Source: Pedobacter sp. MR2016-24 (GTDB lineage: Bacteria; Bacteroidota; Bacteroidia; Sphingobacteriales; Sphingobacteriaceae). From it: DNA of 64,000 nucleotides. Below the pieces are notes generated by a model. That model ran no database searches. It was not told the origin of the DNA and saw nothing but the letters and a program-made list of their open reading frames with translations. Made by a program: the position numbers and the translations under genes. Position 1 is the first letter of the stretch. Every line of letters starts with the position of its first letter. Where the stretch lies: NCBI RefSeq assembly GCF_026239655.1, contig NZ_JAPIVO010000008.1, positions 372,001-436,000 on the forward strand. The letters run 5' to 3'. Shown one piece after another: positions 19,140 to 27,723 of this stretch.

Positions 19140-19952
19140 ATGGAAGAAGAAGAGGCATCTAGTTGTAAACACTCTGGAATAGTACATAGCCAGCAAAGTA
19201 AACCTGAATATATTTCCGGACAGGTGAATGAAGAGCATGGCTTATGTTATATTTTAGCAGGGGAATTATCCGTCGCCGAAGCTGCAAGCAGTAAAAGCTA
19301 TGGTTCCGGTGAACTTATCTTTTTCCGGAAAAATCACTTTGCGAAATTCAGAAAATCACCAGCAAATGGTCAAAACTTTAAATCTATTACTGTTGTGTTT
19401 GACACTGCGATGCTCAAAGCCTTTAGCGCAGACAAGCCTGTTGCGCCGGGATTTCTTCCCAAGGTAACAGCCGCAGTTATACCGCTAAACGGCGAGCTGA
19501 CGCTGATGCAACACTATTTTCAGAGCTTGTTTTATTACTTCGACACAGCACTTCCGCAGGGGCTGATGGAACTTAAGGTTAGGGAAGCATTGATGCTCTT
19601 GCTGCAAATCGACCCGGCGCTTAAAAATATACTTTTTGATTTTGGACAGCCCGGAAAAATTAACCTTGAGGCTTTTATGCACCAGCATTTCAGGTTCAAT
19701 GTGGAGACGAACAAACTGGCTTATCTGTCCGGGCGGAGTCTGGCAAGTTTTAAAAGGGATTTCACAAAGACCTTTGGTAGTACACCGCGCCGGTGGTTAC
19801 ATAAACGTCGTTTAGAGGAAGCTTACTTTCAAATCAAAGAGCATCACCGGCGACCATCCGAGGTCTATCATGAAGTAGGCTTTGAAACAATCTCCCACTT
19901 TTCTGCTTCATTTAAACAGCACTTTGGCATAAATCCATCAGCCCTAAACTAA
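19140..19952 (+). CDS. AraC-family transcriptional regulator
   Basis: This 270-residue protein has an N-terminal cupin-like region (ILAGELSVAEAASSKSYGSGELIFFRKN) and a C-terminal AraC-type DNA-binding domain (about 170-268, with SGRSLASFKRDFTKTFGSTPRRWL and PSEVYHEVGFETISHFSASFKQHFGINPSALN). The ATG at 19140 is preferred over an in-frame TTG at 19053 because a GACCTTTG promoter-like element sits at 19113-19120, inside the longer version. An SDR gene follows 35 bp downstream and is a likely target or co-transcribed partner. Confidence 0.87.
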   Translation: MEEEEASSCKHSGIVHSQQSKPEYISGQVNEEHGLCYILAGELSVAEAASSKSYGSGELIFFRKNHFAKFRKSPANGQNFKSITVVFDTAMLKAFSADKPVAPGFLPKVTAAVIPLNGELTLMQHYFQSLFYYFDTALPQGLMELKVREALMLLLQIDPALKNILFDFGQPGKINLEAFMHQHFRFNVETNKLAYLSGRSLASFKRDFTKTFGSTPRRWLHKRRLEEAYFQIKEHHRRPSEVYHEVGFETISHFSASFKQHFGINPSALN

Positions 19953-19987
19953 ACCCATCAGGAAATAACCTATTAATTAAAAACAAG

Positions 19988-20824
19988 ATGAAAAAAACAA
20001 TCTTTATCACCGGAGCTTCCTCCGGTATCGGAAAAGCTACGTCCCTATTTTTCGTTCAGCAGGGCTGGAACGTGATCGCAACTATGCGAAGTCCGGAAAA
20101 TGAAAAAGAACTTTCGGGCTCTCCCGATATATTGCTGCTTAAAGCAGACGTAAATGATACCAGTTCTGTACTGGATGCAATGACAACAGGTATTGCCAGG
20201 TTCGGACAAATTGATGTATTACTCAACAATGCAGGTTATGGTCAGCAGGGAATATTTGAAGCGGTGACTCCGGAAAAAATCAGACAGCAATTTGAGGTTA
20301 ACGTATTCGGACTCATGGAGACCACCAGGGCCATCCTGCCTCATTTTAGAAAAAGAAAAACGGGAACAATCATTAACATCACTTCTGGTGCAGGAAGGGT
20401 GACAGTACCCTTGGTGAGTATCTATGCGGCATCAAAATTCGCGGTAGAAGGATTTTCTGAAGCTCTTTCATATGAATTGGAATCCCAGCATATCAAAGTT
20501 AAAATTATAGAACCTGGCTATATCTCTACACCCTTTTATGATAGAGCGAAGGCAGACTATGCTTTCGATCCCCAATTAGAAGATTACAGTAAATTCCAAC
20601 TGGAGATGAATGATCTTTTCTCTTCGTTTGGCGCAATGGATACAGCCAGTCCACAGGATGTTGCAGAGACCATATTTGAGGCAGCAACTGACGACACCCA
20701 TCAGCTCAGATATGTAATTGGTCCTGATTTACAGCCAATGATCAACCTTCGTAACAGCAGTTCTGATCAGGATTATATAGATGCAATGCGTGGTCAGTTT
20801 ATGCCGGAGGCGTTTGGGAAATGA
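19988..20824 (+). CDS. short-chain dehydrogenase/reductase (SDR)
   Basis: This 278-residue classical SDR has the NAD(P)-binding motif TGASSGIG at residues 8-15, NNAG in the fourth strand region, and the catalytic triad S133 (NITSGAG), Y146 and K150 (YAASK). The PGYISTPF segment after the active site is also family-typical. The enzyme would oxidise or reduce a hydroxyl/carbonyl group; the substrate is not predictable. It follows an AraC gene with a 35-bp gap. Confidence 0.9.
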   Translation: MKKTIFITGASSGIGKATSLFFVQQGWNVIATMRSPENEKELSGSPDILLLKADVNDTSSVLDAMTTGIARFGQIDVLLNNAGYGQQGIFEAVTPEKIRQQFEVNVFGLMETTRAILPHFRKRKTGTIINITSGAGRVTVPLVSIYAASKFAVEGFSEALSYELESQHIKVKIIEPGYISTPFYDRAKADYAFDPQLEDYSKFQLEMNDLFSSFGAMDTASPQDVAETIFEAATDDTHQLRYVIGPDLQPMINLRNSSSDQDYIDAMRGQFMPEAFGK

Positions 20825-20934
20825 TAATGAGTTGTATAAGATTATGGTAAAACTCTGTTATGATCATTTTACGTTTATATTGGGCGACTCTCTAATGCAG
20901 CACCTAAATAACTGATAGTGTGACGGGTGTGTAT

Positions 20935-20994
20935 TAACAGGTCTTTGATAGGTCCTTAACAGGTCGTAGACAGGTCAAAAGACCTGTTAAGGAC
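20935..20994. repeat. four 11-bp degenerate tandem repeats plus inverted repeat
   Basis: Four units of exactly 11 bp (20935-20978) share the core AYAGGTC: TAACAGGTCTT, TGATAGGTCCT, TAACAGGTCGT, AGACAGGTCAA. A reversed copy follows, so GTCCTTAACAGGTC (20952-20965) is perfectly complementary to GACCTGTTAAGGAC (20981-20994). A tighter hairpin can form between ACAGGTC (20970-20976) and GACCTGT (20981-20987). It lies 110 bp past the SDR stop. Confidence 0.7.
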
Positions 20995-21295
20995 TTATTA
21001 AATTCTTATGACTGACTTGTTAATACAAACCCATTAGACTATCGATTCAAACTTCATTCTAAATGATTTCAAAATTCCCGAGGAACCAATAAACTTCTGC
21101 CTCGGTTTTCTTTGTGCATCAATAGCATTAGTCTGTTTAAATTTCAATAAGAAGTATTCAAAATATACAACATAAAAATGGAAAATGTTGTAGTAAATGT
21201 CCAAGGAAGGTATATAAGAAAAACTCTTACAGGTGATCATGAGATCGGACCGTAAAACTTCAGTGCAAAACATTAGTATACACTCACCGGAATGC

Positions 21296-21439
21296 CTATC
21301 TAGATCTTTCGACAGCACTTTCCAGCTCTGCCATAAATTCATCAGCATCTTTTTTAGACCTGATCACTGTAGCTAAACTATCTTGACGACTAGAAGCTGA
21401 ACCAGAAGATATAATATGCCCCTTATGACTACTGGCCAT
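21296..21439 (-). CDS. small protein, 47 residues, unknown function
   Basis: The minus strand from the ATG at 21439 encodes a 47-residue hydrophilic protein. It begins MASSHKGHIISSGSASSRQ and continues with DSLATVIRSKKDADEFMAELE, ending VERSR. The composition is protein-like: it alternates charged and small residues, has a predicted C-terminal helix and no cysteine. The overlapping longer frame on the same strand looks non-coding. I do not recognise the family. It is isolated in a gene-poor region beside a tRNA gene. Confidence 0.5.
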   Translation of the reverse strand: MASSHKGHIISSGSASSRQDSLATVIRSKKDADEFMAELESAVERSR

Positions 21440-21522
21440 CTTTTTTTACTCATCGATCTTATGTTGAATTCTTTGATTCATAATACAAATATTATGAAAT
21501 TGTTAGGCTAGTACAAAAACAA

Positions 21523-21732
21523 TCATCTGATTATGAATCTATAATACCGGTAAAGATCATGTCTGGTACGATCATGATTAAATGTCTCCGGCTTTGGCTG
21601 TTTGATAAAATAGCCATGTTCGTCCTGTTCATAAGTATTGTCCCTGGAGATCCGGACATACGAATCTACGCCTATGGCAATGAAGAAATCATCAAGATAT
21701 TCTTTATTAGCCTTAAACATCAAATGGTACAA
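21523..21732 (-). CDS. doubtful short ORF or gene remnant
   Basis: A 69-codon frame (alternative TTG start; ATG at residue 5) contains protein-like text such as ANKEYLDDFFIAIGVDSYVRI and DEHGYFIKQPKPETF, followed by a tail that looks out of frame. It lies 83 bp upstream of the 47-residue ORF on the same strand. It may be the end of a decayed gene or a genuine small gene. No family recognised. Confidence 0.3.
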   Translation of the reverse strand: MYHLMFKANKEYLDDFFIAIGVDSYVRISRDNTYEQDEHGYFIKQPKPETFNHDRTRHDLYRYYRFIIR

Positions 21733-22033
21733 GTTGCAGGACTGTCGCCAGAGCCCCGCTAACCTAAATTAAGTAATATGAGATAAAAAATGTGGTGTAG
21801 CTTGCATCAAGAATCTATCCCATCTGACTCGATTGATCAATTTGCTCATCAATGGTCAATGCATTCTTAGTATACATAAACCCCAATTATGATTGGTAAA
21901 AAGCTGTAAAAACAAAAGACACGCCCTGGTACGCTGTTCTTAAGGGTAGCGTGGCGGGTACTGTTAGTACAACAGTAAGAATTATTCTGATCTCTGTACA
22001 GCGCAAGAAATAACAAATAACGTTATAAAGCAC

Positions 22034-22064
22034 AAAAGCCTTCCAATTTACATTGAAAGGCTTT
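22034..22064 (-). terminator. terminator of tRNA-Ala
   Basis: AAAGCCTT-CAAT (22035-22047) pairs with ATTG-AAGGCTTT (22052-22064) with one mismatch and a 4-nt loop, 9 nt beyond the tRNA 3' end on the minus strand. Confidence 0.75.
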
Positions 22065-22072
22065 AAACAAAG

Positions 22073-22146
22073 TGGAGAATACCGGATTCGAACCGGTCAC
22101 CTCTTGCCTGCCAGGCAAGCGCTCTAGCCAAATGAGCTAATCCCCC
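22073..22146 (-). tRNA. tRNA-Ala, anticodon GGC
   Basis: A complete cloverleaf of 74 nt reads on the minus strand. The acceptor GGGGGAT pairs with ATTCTCC and includes the G3:U70 pair that defines alanine tRNAs. The D arm is GCTC...GAGC, the anticodon stem CTTGC/GCAAG encloses loop CTGGCAG, and the T arm is ACCGG-TTCGAAT-CCGGT. The discriminator base is A. CCA is not encoded. Confidence 0.96.
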
Positions 22147-22154
22147 GTGGGTGG

Positions 22155-22185
22155 CAAAAGTAATTAAATTTGACTGTGATGCAAA
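22155..22185 (-). promoter_or_regulatory. Bacteroidota-type promoter of tRNA-Ala
   Basis: Reading the minus strand, TTTG (22185-22182), a spacer of exactly 19 nt and TACTTTTG (22162-22155) form a perfect TTTG / TAnnTTTG promoter. It ends 8 nt before the mature tRNA 5' end. Confidence 0.8.
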
Positions 22186-22274
22186 TTATATTTTAAATAT
22201 AAGCAGTGAGAATCCCTGGTGACTGACTGTAGACAAAAATTAATGAACACATTGTTCTGCCTTAGCTCAGCCAC

Positions 22275-22350
22275 AGCGGAACCATAAGAATCCAACTAGT
22301 AGATTTCTTATGGCTCCGCTATGGGTCGTCTATGGCCTCATTATGGGTTC
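22275..22350. repeat. inverted repeat merging into a second 11-bp repeat array
   Basis: AGCGGAACCATAAGAATC (22275-22292) is nearly complementary to 22302-22320. The right arm is also the first unit of an 11-bp-period array: TATGG occurs at 22309, 22320, 22331 and 22342, in units such as GCTATGGGTCG and ATTATGGGTTC (22307-22350). It ends 15 bp from the stop of the helical-repeat gene and may act as its terminator. Confidence 0.65.
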
Positions 22351-22365
22351 ATTCAAAGCCAACCC

Positions 22366-23442
22366 CTATTCTACTATAGCTTCTTCCACTTGTGTGGTAT
22401 AGCTCTTATTTCCATTTCGCGCATCAAAATCTCTTGCATGACCCGATGCTAAATCATAGTAATAAGCATAAAGATCTTTCACTTTTAACGTATCTGAACT
22501 GCTATAAAGTGGATGTTCTGCGGGAAGAACAATAGTAATATCCTGTTCCTGATCTGCCCTTTTAAGTGCTTCTGCCATGTACATCGCAAAGAAGTATTCC
22601 GTTTTCACACTGCAGGAAATTGACCAGGGAAGATATTTCTCCGTATAGTTCCATCCTTTTTCCTGATCTGTATAAAAAAGGTATACGATCAGGGCAGCTA
22701 TAGAGGTGATCAGCGAAGTATCATACTCCCGCTCATGTAACTCTTCCTCTGCTTTATTAAAGAGCTCTGCTGCTTTTTCTACCTCGCCATTTTTAATCGC
22801 ATGGTAACACAAATGACAAACCGTGATTACCGGTACATGGGCACAGGTAAACTGTTTCGCCAATAAAGGCTGTGCTTTTTCCCATCCCGCGTTAAAGTCA
22901 CCCGTATTGAGCAGGTATGTCACTTCAGCATCCATTTCGCAGGCACGGCAATCACTCAAAGCATCAATGGGCAAAGCGTTTACCTGATCCAAACTGGCTT
23001 TACTTTTTTCCTGCTCTTTCTGATCCAGGGCTTCTGCCAGTAATTTTGAATAGTAAGAGCGCAGACCGTAACCCTGTTCAGTAACCCTGCGTTTATAATC
23101 TTGCAATATACTCTCTATTTGTTCTGCAGGAACTTCCGGGTTGGCATACAACTCATCTATGATCCATTTATACTTCCAGAGCAGATCTTCAGCATCATAA
23201 CTTTCAGGATCTGCATCATGTGCATTGACCATCCAGCTGAAAGCATTCACAAATTCGCCTCTGTCTGCCAGTCCCCATTCTTTTTCCATCAGATCTTCCC
23301 GAAGTTCGTAGCCCAGTTCTGTATCATTGTTGGCATCAGCAATCTGGATAGCTTGTATCAGTAGTTTTACAGCATCTTTTGGATGTAAATCTTCCTGCGA
23401 TGCTTTATTCAACAGCTTTTGTATTTCTAAAGTATATCTCAT
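22366..23442 (-). CDS. helical-repeat (TPR-like) protein of unknown function
   Basis: This 358-residue soluble protein is acidic and helix-rich. Several TPR-like helix pairs are visible (for example LNTGDFNAGWEKAQPLL, AIKNGEVEKAAELFNKAEEELHERE, KDAVKLLIQAIQIADANND). There is a CRACEMD segment and further cysteines in the middle (CAHVPVITVCHLC), which could bind a metal, though no full zinc motif is evident. It is the last gene of a three-gene operon, starting 5 bp after the HSP90-like gene. TPR proteins are classic HSP90 partners, so a direct partnership is likely but inferred. Confidence 0.75.
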   Translation of the reverse strand: MRYTLEIQKLLNKASQEDLHPKDAVKLLIQAIQIADANNDTELGYELREDLMEKEWGLADRGEFVNAFSWMVNAHDADPESYDAEDLLWKYKWIIDELYANPEVPAEQIESILQDYKRRVTEQGYGLRSYYSKLLAEALDQKEQEKSKASLDQVNALPIDALSDCRACEMDAEVTYLLNTGDFNAGWEKAQPLLAKQFTCAHVPVITVCHLCYHAIKNGEVEKAAELFNKAEEELHEREYDTSLITSIAALIVYLFYTDQEKGWNYTEKYLPWSISCSVKTEYFFAMYMAEALKRADQEQDITIVLPAEHPLYSSSDTLKVKDLYAYYYDLASGHARDFDARNGNKSYTTQVEEAIVE

Positions 23443-23447
23443 CTGGA

Positions 23448-25235
23448 TTATATATTGATAAAATTCTCCATCCCGGTAATCACCAGGTTATGGAGTGCTT
23501 CGTTAAATAAATTCATTTCTTTGTCGTTTACCGGGTATTTGCCCAGCATCAATGCCTGCACGTACAGAATCTGTATAATAGACGGAAATACGAAAGGATC
23601 GGTAATCTCTGCCATTCTTTTCACGAGCTTATTATCTGCATTGAAACACAATACCGGTAAGTCTGCTTTCTTTTTCTTCGCGAACGCACCTAAGGTGGCT
23701 GCCAGTGGATTGGTGGAAGAGACCTGCTGTGTGCCTCCCGTGGTGGTTTCCTCTTGTGATACGACATAAATAGCCGGGGTATCTTCGGGACTGAATCTTT
23801 TGAGGCTGTAAGTACAGTTCAGTGGTTGCAGAACTGCTGCTACGCGAAGGCCAAATGCAGTTAAGGTCTCATCACCGGAGGTATCTACAGCATGAAAAGT
23901 ATTCAGGAGATTACCAGGCGAAGTCTTTTCGATCTTCAATGTAGCATCCAGCCGCTGTATCTTGGTCAGGATTTCTTCTTCAAAAGTATAAGCCGCATTG
24001 ATAATGAGGATGCCCTGCGAACCGGCAATACGCTGTACCTGCTTAAAGTCGTCAATATTAGGCGTATAATAAATGACAGGTTCCAGTTCCCGAATATTCC
24101 TGAAAGTGCGCATCCCTTTGTTGGTCTCAAAGGGAAGATCATTGATAAAAACCTGGAGCAGTTCATTGTCTTCTGCGGCTATCGCTTTGAGATGCAGGTA
24201 ATGCACATTGATCAGCTTCTGGTAAATGGACTTGTCTATAATACCGATCGATTTCAGGTAATCTTTGATGGCAGCACCGATTTCTTTTTTTGCCTGTTTG
24301 AGCTCGCTGTTGTACACAAGAGATTCCCTGGACGCAGTTGCATCAAGACCGTCTGTATTGAGCACACAACGGATAAAAAATGCCCATTTGGGCAACAGTC
24401 TGCTGTCACTCTCGCTCAGGAACATCCTTTTTAGATAAGTTTTATGCTTCTGGATATTGGTAAACTGTGTTTTATAGGGAAGAATATAAGCCACCCCCTT
24501 TACTTTACCTGCTTCAGTTTGAATAGGAAAAACATCCAGAAAACTGGTATTGAAAGTTTTCCTGCCATACTCCAGCAGCTCTGCTTTGGTAGCGGATGGA
24601 TTTAGCCAGATACTGCCTGAAGCATTGATTTGCTCTGCTGTGCCTGCATGGTGCAGGTAGATAGGTATGGGCAATGCTTCACCGTAATGCATCAGGTTTT
24701 TACGGAAAACTACAGGATCAAAAAGATGTTTGTACTCTTCTTTCGGCGAGAGAATCACTTTAGAACCTATTGGACGCTCTTCTGTAAGTGTAGTAATCTG
24801 GTAAGTACCATCTGCTTTACCTGTCCAGCGAAAAGCTTTATCGCTCAAAGCAGAACGCGATTCCACAATGATTTCATTGCTCACCACAAAACAGGATAAA
24901 AGCCCGATGCCGAACTTACCGATATAATCTTTCGCTTCAAAAGCATTGCGTTTGGAACTTTCGCCAATCACAGCCAGAAACTGATGTATTTCATCCTCTT
25001 TTAAGCCGATACCATTATCCTCGAAGATCATGCTGGAATTTTCTGCATCCGGCAGGTAAACCTGGATAGCTCCTTCATGTGCCTCATTGATCGTTTTAAA
25101 AGCGGTAACTGCATCCGTACCGTTCTGCAAAAGTTCCCTTACAAAGGTATTCGGGTCACTATACAGGTGTTCAGATAAAAGAGAGATCATCCCCTTCAGG
25201 TTCACCTGAAAAAGATATTGCTGATTATCTTCCAT
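23448..25235 (-). CDS. HSP90-like GHKL ATPase (divergent HtpG paralogue)
   Basis: This 595-residue protein has the N-terminal GHKL ATPase fold of HSP90. It carries E34, N38 and D41 in RELLQNGTDA, the ATP-contacting D73 in FEDNGIGL, the lid segment with ESSKR, and GKFGIG at 106-111. The middle domain carries an arginine (R303 in TASRESL) at the place of the catalytic Arg of HtpG. It is a little shorter than HtpG (about 625 residues) and strongly divergent, with LLQNGTDA instead of the usual LISNASDA. It belongs to the HSP90-family branch distinct from housekeeping HtpG. It is encoded 1 bp after the Sel1-repeat gene and 5 bp before the helical-repeat gene. Confidence 0.88.
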   Translation of the reverse strand: MEDNQQYLFQVNLKGMISLLSEHLYSDPNTFVRELLQNGTDAVTAFKTINEAHEGAIQVYLPDAENSSMIFEDNGIGLKEDEIHQFLAVIGESSKRNAFEAKDYIGKFGIGLLSCFVVSNEIIVESRSALSDKAFRWTGKADGTYQITTLTEERPIGSKVILSPKEEYKHLFDPVVFRKNLMHYGEALPIPIYLHHAGTAEQINASGSIWLNPSATKAELLEYGRKTFNTSFLDVFPIQTEAGKVKGVAYILPYKTQFTNIQKHKTYLKRMFLSESDSRLLPKWAFFIRCVLNTDGLDATASRESLVYNSELKQAKKEIGAAIKDYLKSIGIIDKSIYQKLINVHYLHLKAIAAEDNELLQVFINDLPFETNKGMRTFRNIRELEPVIYYTPNIDDFKQVQRIAGSQGILIINAAYTFEEEILTKIQRLDATLKIEKTSPGNLLNTFHAVDTSGDETLTAFGLRVAAVLQPLNCTYSLKRFSPEDTPAIYVVSQEETTTGGTQQVSSTNPLAATLGAFAKKKKADLPVLCFNADNKLVKRMAEITDPFVFPSIIQILYVQALMLGKYPVNDKEMNLFNEALHNLVITGMENFINI

Positions 25236-25236
25236 C

Positions 25237-27723
25237 TTACTTGCCCTGTTTTCTGCCTGTCAACTTCATTGCCTGCTCGTGTCCATTATCCGCAGCCCTT
25301 TCAAACCAGTGCATTGCTGTTTCTTCACTTTCCTCTACCCCGTCCTCCATCAGGTAACAATTACCCAGTTCAAACTGCGCCGTTGCATAGTCTTCCTCGG
25401 CCGCTTTAACCAGCCATTCAAGTCCTTCTTCTTTGTTCATCGTAGTTCCTTTGCCTTTCATCAGCATAGAGCCTGTATAGTACTGCGCGGCCACATGTTC
25501 CTCCCGGGCAGCATCATGGAACCAGTTAAATGCCTGCTCATCGTTCGCTTTTACACCATTTCCTTCAAGGTAAGAGCGACCGGTATGGTATTTCGCCGCT
25601 ACGCTACCCTGATGGGCAGCCATCTCATAAAATTTAAATGCTTCCCCGGCATTCTCCTCCACGCCTATGCCATATTCATAACACAGTCCTAAACCTTCCC
25701 GTACAACGCCATCTTCCTGCGCTTCATGATAATAGGCAAAAGCTTTTTCTGCTTCGTCGCGCTCATCATAATCATACATGTAATAATCTCCAAGCTCAAC
25801 TTTAGCCTGGGCAAAACCTGCTTCAGCTGCTTTTTCCAGCCAGTAGATGGCTTTCTCTGTATCTCTCGTGATTAAGCCATGCATGTAGTACACGCCAAGT
25901 TTGTATTGTCCGTAATAATAGTTCAGTTCTGCTGCCTGCTGCATATAATTAAATGCTTTATCAGCATCAAAGGCAACGCCATATTCGTATTCATAGCATA
26001 AACCTAATTCTACCATTGCTTTCGGATTACCAGCTTCCGCCGCGATAGTATAATTTTCCAGTGCTTTATCCGGGTTCTCGGCAACGCCGATACCAAACCT
26101 GTAGCAGCGTCCGACCTCATAATTGGCATTCGTATCTCCCAGTTCAGCTCCTTTAATGTATAATTCAAATGCAGCTTCCGGATCTGGCTGTTCATTATGA
26201 TATCCATTTTCCAGATAAGTAGCTGCCATACGCATCGCGAAGGGATAATTCAGTTCCGCAGCGGCGCTGAATAAGTCGAACGCTTTCTGATAATCTTTTT
26301 CTAAGGTATCATCTTCATACATAAAAGCCAGTTCAGTGATGGAGAAAGGAGAATTCATTGCTGCGCCTTTCTGATAGTAATCAACGGCTTTTTCTATATC
26401 CGGCTCACCTGCCAATCCATATCGGTAAATTCGTCCAACACTATCTATAGCTCTGGGAAACTGTGAATCCGCAGCGCGAAGGAAATAAGTTAAAGCAGTA
26501 GGCACATCTGGTTCAGTAGCCACCAGTACGCCTGCTTCATAAAAGTCTCCGAGTTTGTTAAGCGCATAGGCCGCACCATCTGCTGCTGCCTGCTGAAAGA
26601 GTGCAATAGCTTCCTCTTCATTCTTTTCGTAGATATTACCTTCCAGCTGCAGTTCTGCTTTTTCAATCAGTGCATGCAGCGATTTATTCCTCACCGCTTC
26701 ATCGAGATAATGCATTCCCAGTTCGTGGTCTTCATAAGCAGGTACAAAAAGATAAATCAGTGCCAGGCGGTAAGACGCAAAAGCATTATTATATAGATAA
26801 CCGAATTGAAACCAGTGAATAGCCTGGTCATAAGCTCCCGCTTCTTCAGTCTCCGGTAAGTGATTATATCCGAGAAAATTTGCAGCATCAATGGTACCTC
26901 TTTCAAATGCTTCCTTCCACATGGCGAAAGCTTCCTGTTTCTCTGCTTCATTTTGTGCTGCTGCATGTTTCATCGAACCCAGACGGAAAAGGGCATAGTC
27001 TGAATGGTGCGTATCATATACAAATTGATAAGCAGCTTTCGCTGCCTCCAGATCTTCTATGGCGTCAAAGTAATTTGCTTCGAAGACCAGTACACTTTTA
27101 ATTTCTTCTGGCCCCGCTGTTGCTTTTAACTCCTGCAGCAAAGCAGGCAGGTTAGCATTTTCACCTTTATTGAGCAGTATGAGTCCGCGGTAAAGCTTAG
27201 TCCATACATTGTCTGCGCTATCCAGTAATTGTTCTGCGCGCACTTCATCTTTATCATACTCAATCCCGAAATACAGAAAATAGGCTTTGACGGCAACGCC
27301 AAGCGGCACGTTTTGTTCTTCTGCTTTATCCAGGTAAGCTTTTACTTTTGCTGAACTTTTATATCCTCTTCTGGCATCTCTGTATTGAAAAGCAATTTGT
27401 GTATTGATTACCGGGAAATGAACAGCGAGTTTCTCCAGTACATGGATTAAAGTAAGGAAGTAAAATGCGTAATCTTCCTCAATCAAATAAACACTTGCTT
27501 TTACATCAAATCCGATGGTAACCAATTGCTTGTACAAGTCGTATACTTCCACCTGATTAGCCGGCAGCTGATCTGCAGCCAAATCCAGTAAGGCCAGGCC
27601 TCTGAACCAGGTTTCACTATCAGACAGGTCTTTTGTTAATATGTTTTTGATTTCCAGATCGATAGAATTTCCGCTCTGTTTAAAAGTGTCTACAAAGACA
27701 GGGTAAGTAAGCTTAAGACTCAT
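25237..27723 (-). CDS. Sel1-repeat (SLR) scaffold protein
   Basis: This 828-residue protein is built almost entirely of Sel1-like repeats of about 36 residues, clearest from about residue 350 to the end (units such as ALNKLGDFYEAGVLV, AMVELGLCYEYEYGVAFDADKAFNYMQQAAELNY, AQFELGNCYLMEDGVEESEETAMHWFERAADNG). The first 350 residues hold more diverged helical repeats. No signal sequence or membrane helix is seen, so it is cytoplasmic. Sel1 repeats serve as protein-binding scaffolds. It is the first gene of the operon with the HSP90-like ATPase, suggesting a client- or partner-binding module. Confidence 0.88.
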   Translation of the reverse strand: MSLKLTYPVFVDTFKQSGNSIDLEIKNILTKDLSDSETWFRGLALLDLAADQLPANQVEVYDLYKQLVTIGFDVKASVYLIEEDYAFYFLTLIHVLEKLAVHFPVINTQIAFQYRDARRGYKSSAKVKAYLDKAEEQNVPLGVAVKAYFLYFGIEYDKDEVRAEQLLDSADNVWTKLYRGLILLNKGENANLPALLQELKATAGPEEIKSVLVFEANYFDAIEDLEAAKAAYQFVYDTHHSDYALFRLGSMKHAAAQNEAEKQEAFAMWKEAFERGTIDAANFLGYNHLPETEEAGAYDQAIHWFQFGYLYNNAFASYRLALIYLFVPAYEDHELGMHYLDEAVRNKSLHALIEKAELQLEGNIYEKNEEEAIALFQQAAADGAAYALNKLGDFYEAGVLVATEPDVPTALTYFLRAADSQFPRAIDSVGRIYRYGLAGEPDIEKAVDYYQKGAAMNSPFSITELAFMYEDDTLEKDYQKAFDLFSAAAELNYPFAMRMAATYLENGYHNEQPDPEAAFELYIKGAELGDTNANYEVGRCYRFGIGVAENPDKALENYTIAAEAGNPKAMVELGLCYEYEYGVAFDADKAFNYMQQAAELNYYYGQYKLGVYYMHGLITRDTEKAIYWLEKAAEAGFAQAKVELGDYYMYDYDERDEAEKAFAYYHEAQEDGVVREGLGLCYEYGIGVEENAGEAFKFYEMAAHQGSVAAKYHTGRSYLEGNGVKANDEQAFNWFHDAAREEHVAAQYYTGSMLMKGKGTTMNKEEGLEWLVKAAEEDYATAQFELGNCYLMEDGVEESEETAMHWFERAADNGHEQAMKLTGRKQGK

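Noticed and set aside
20935..20978. CRISPR array
   Set aside because: Units are 11 bp, contiguous and degenerate, without spacers, and no cas genes are present.
21034..21348. 104-codon minus-strand ORF
   Set aside because: It starts inside the more protein-like 47-residue ORF in another frame and its sequence looks like translated AT-rich DNA.
20825..22365. Integrated mobile element beside the tRNA-Ala gene
   Set aside because: No integrase, no second copy of the tRNA 3' end as a direct repeat and no phage or plasmid genes were found; the region is merely gene-poor.
23892..24434. 180-codon plus-strand ORF
   Set aside because: It lies entirely antisense to the HSP90-like ATPase, has cysteine- and phenylalanine-rich shadow composition and no family motif.
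23448..25235. Housekeeping HtpG
   Set aside because: The ATP motifs are HSP90-like, but the RELLQNGTDA motif, shorter length and repeat-protein neighbours differ from HtpG, which is normally a single gene.
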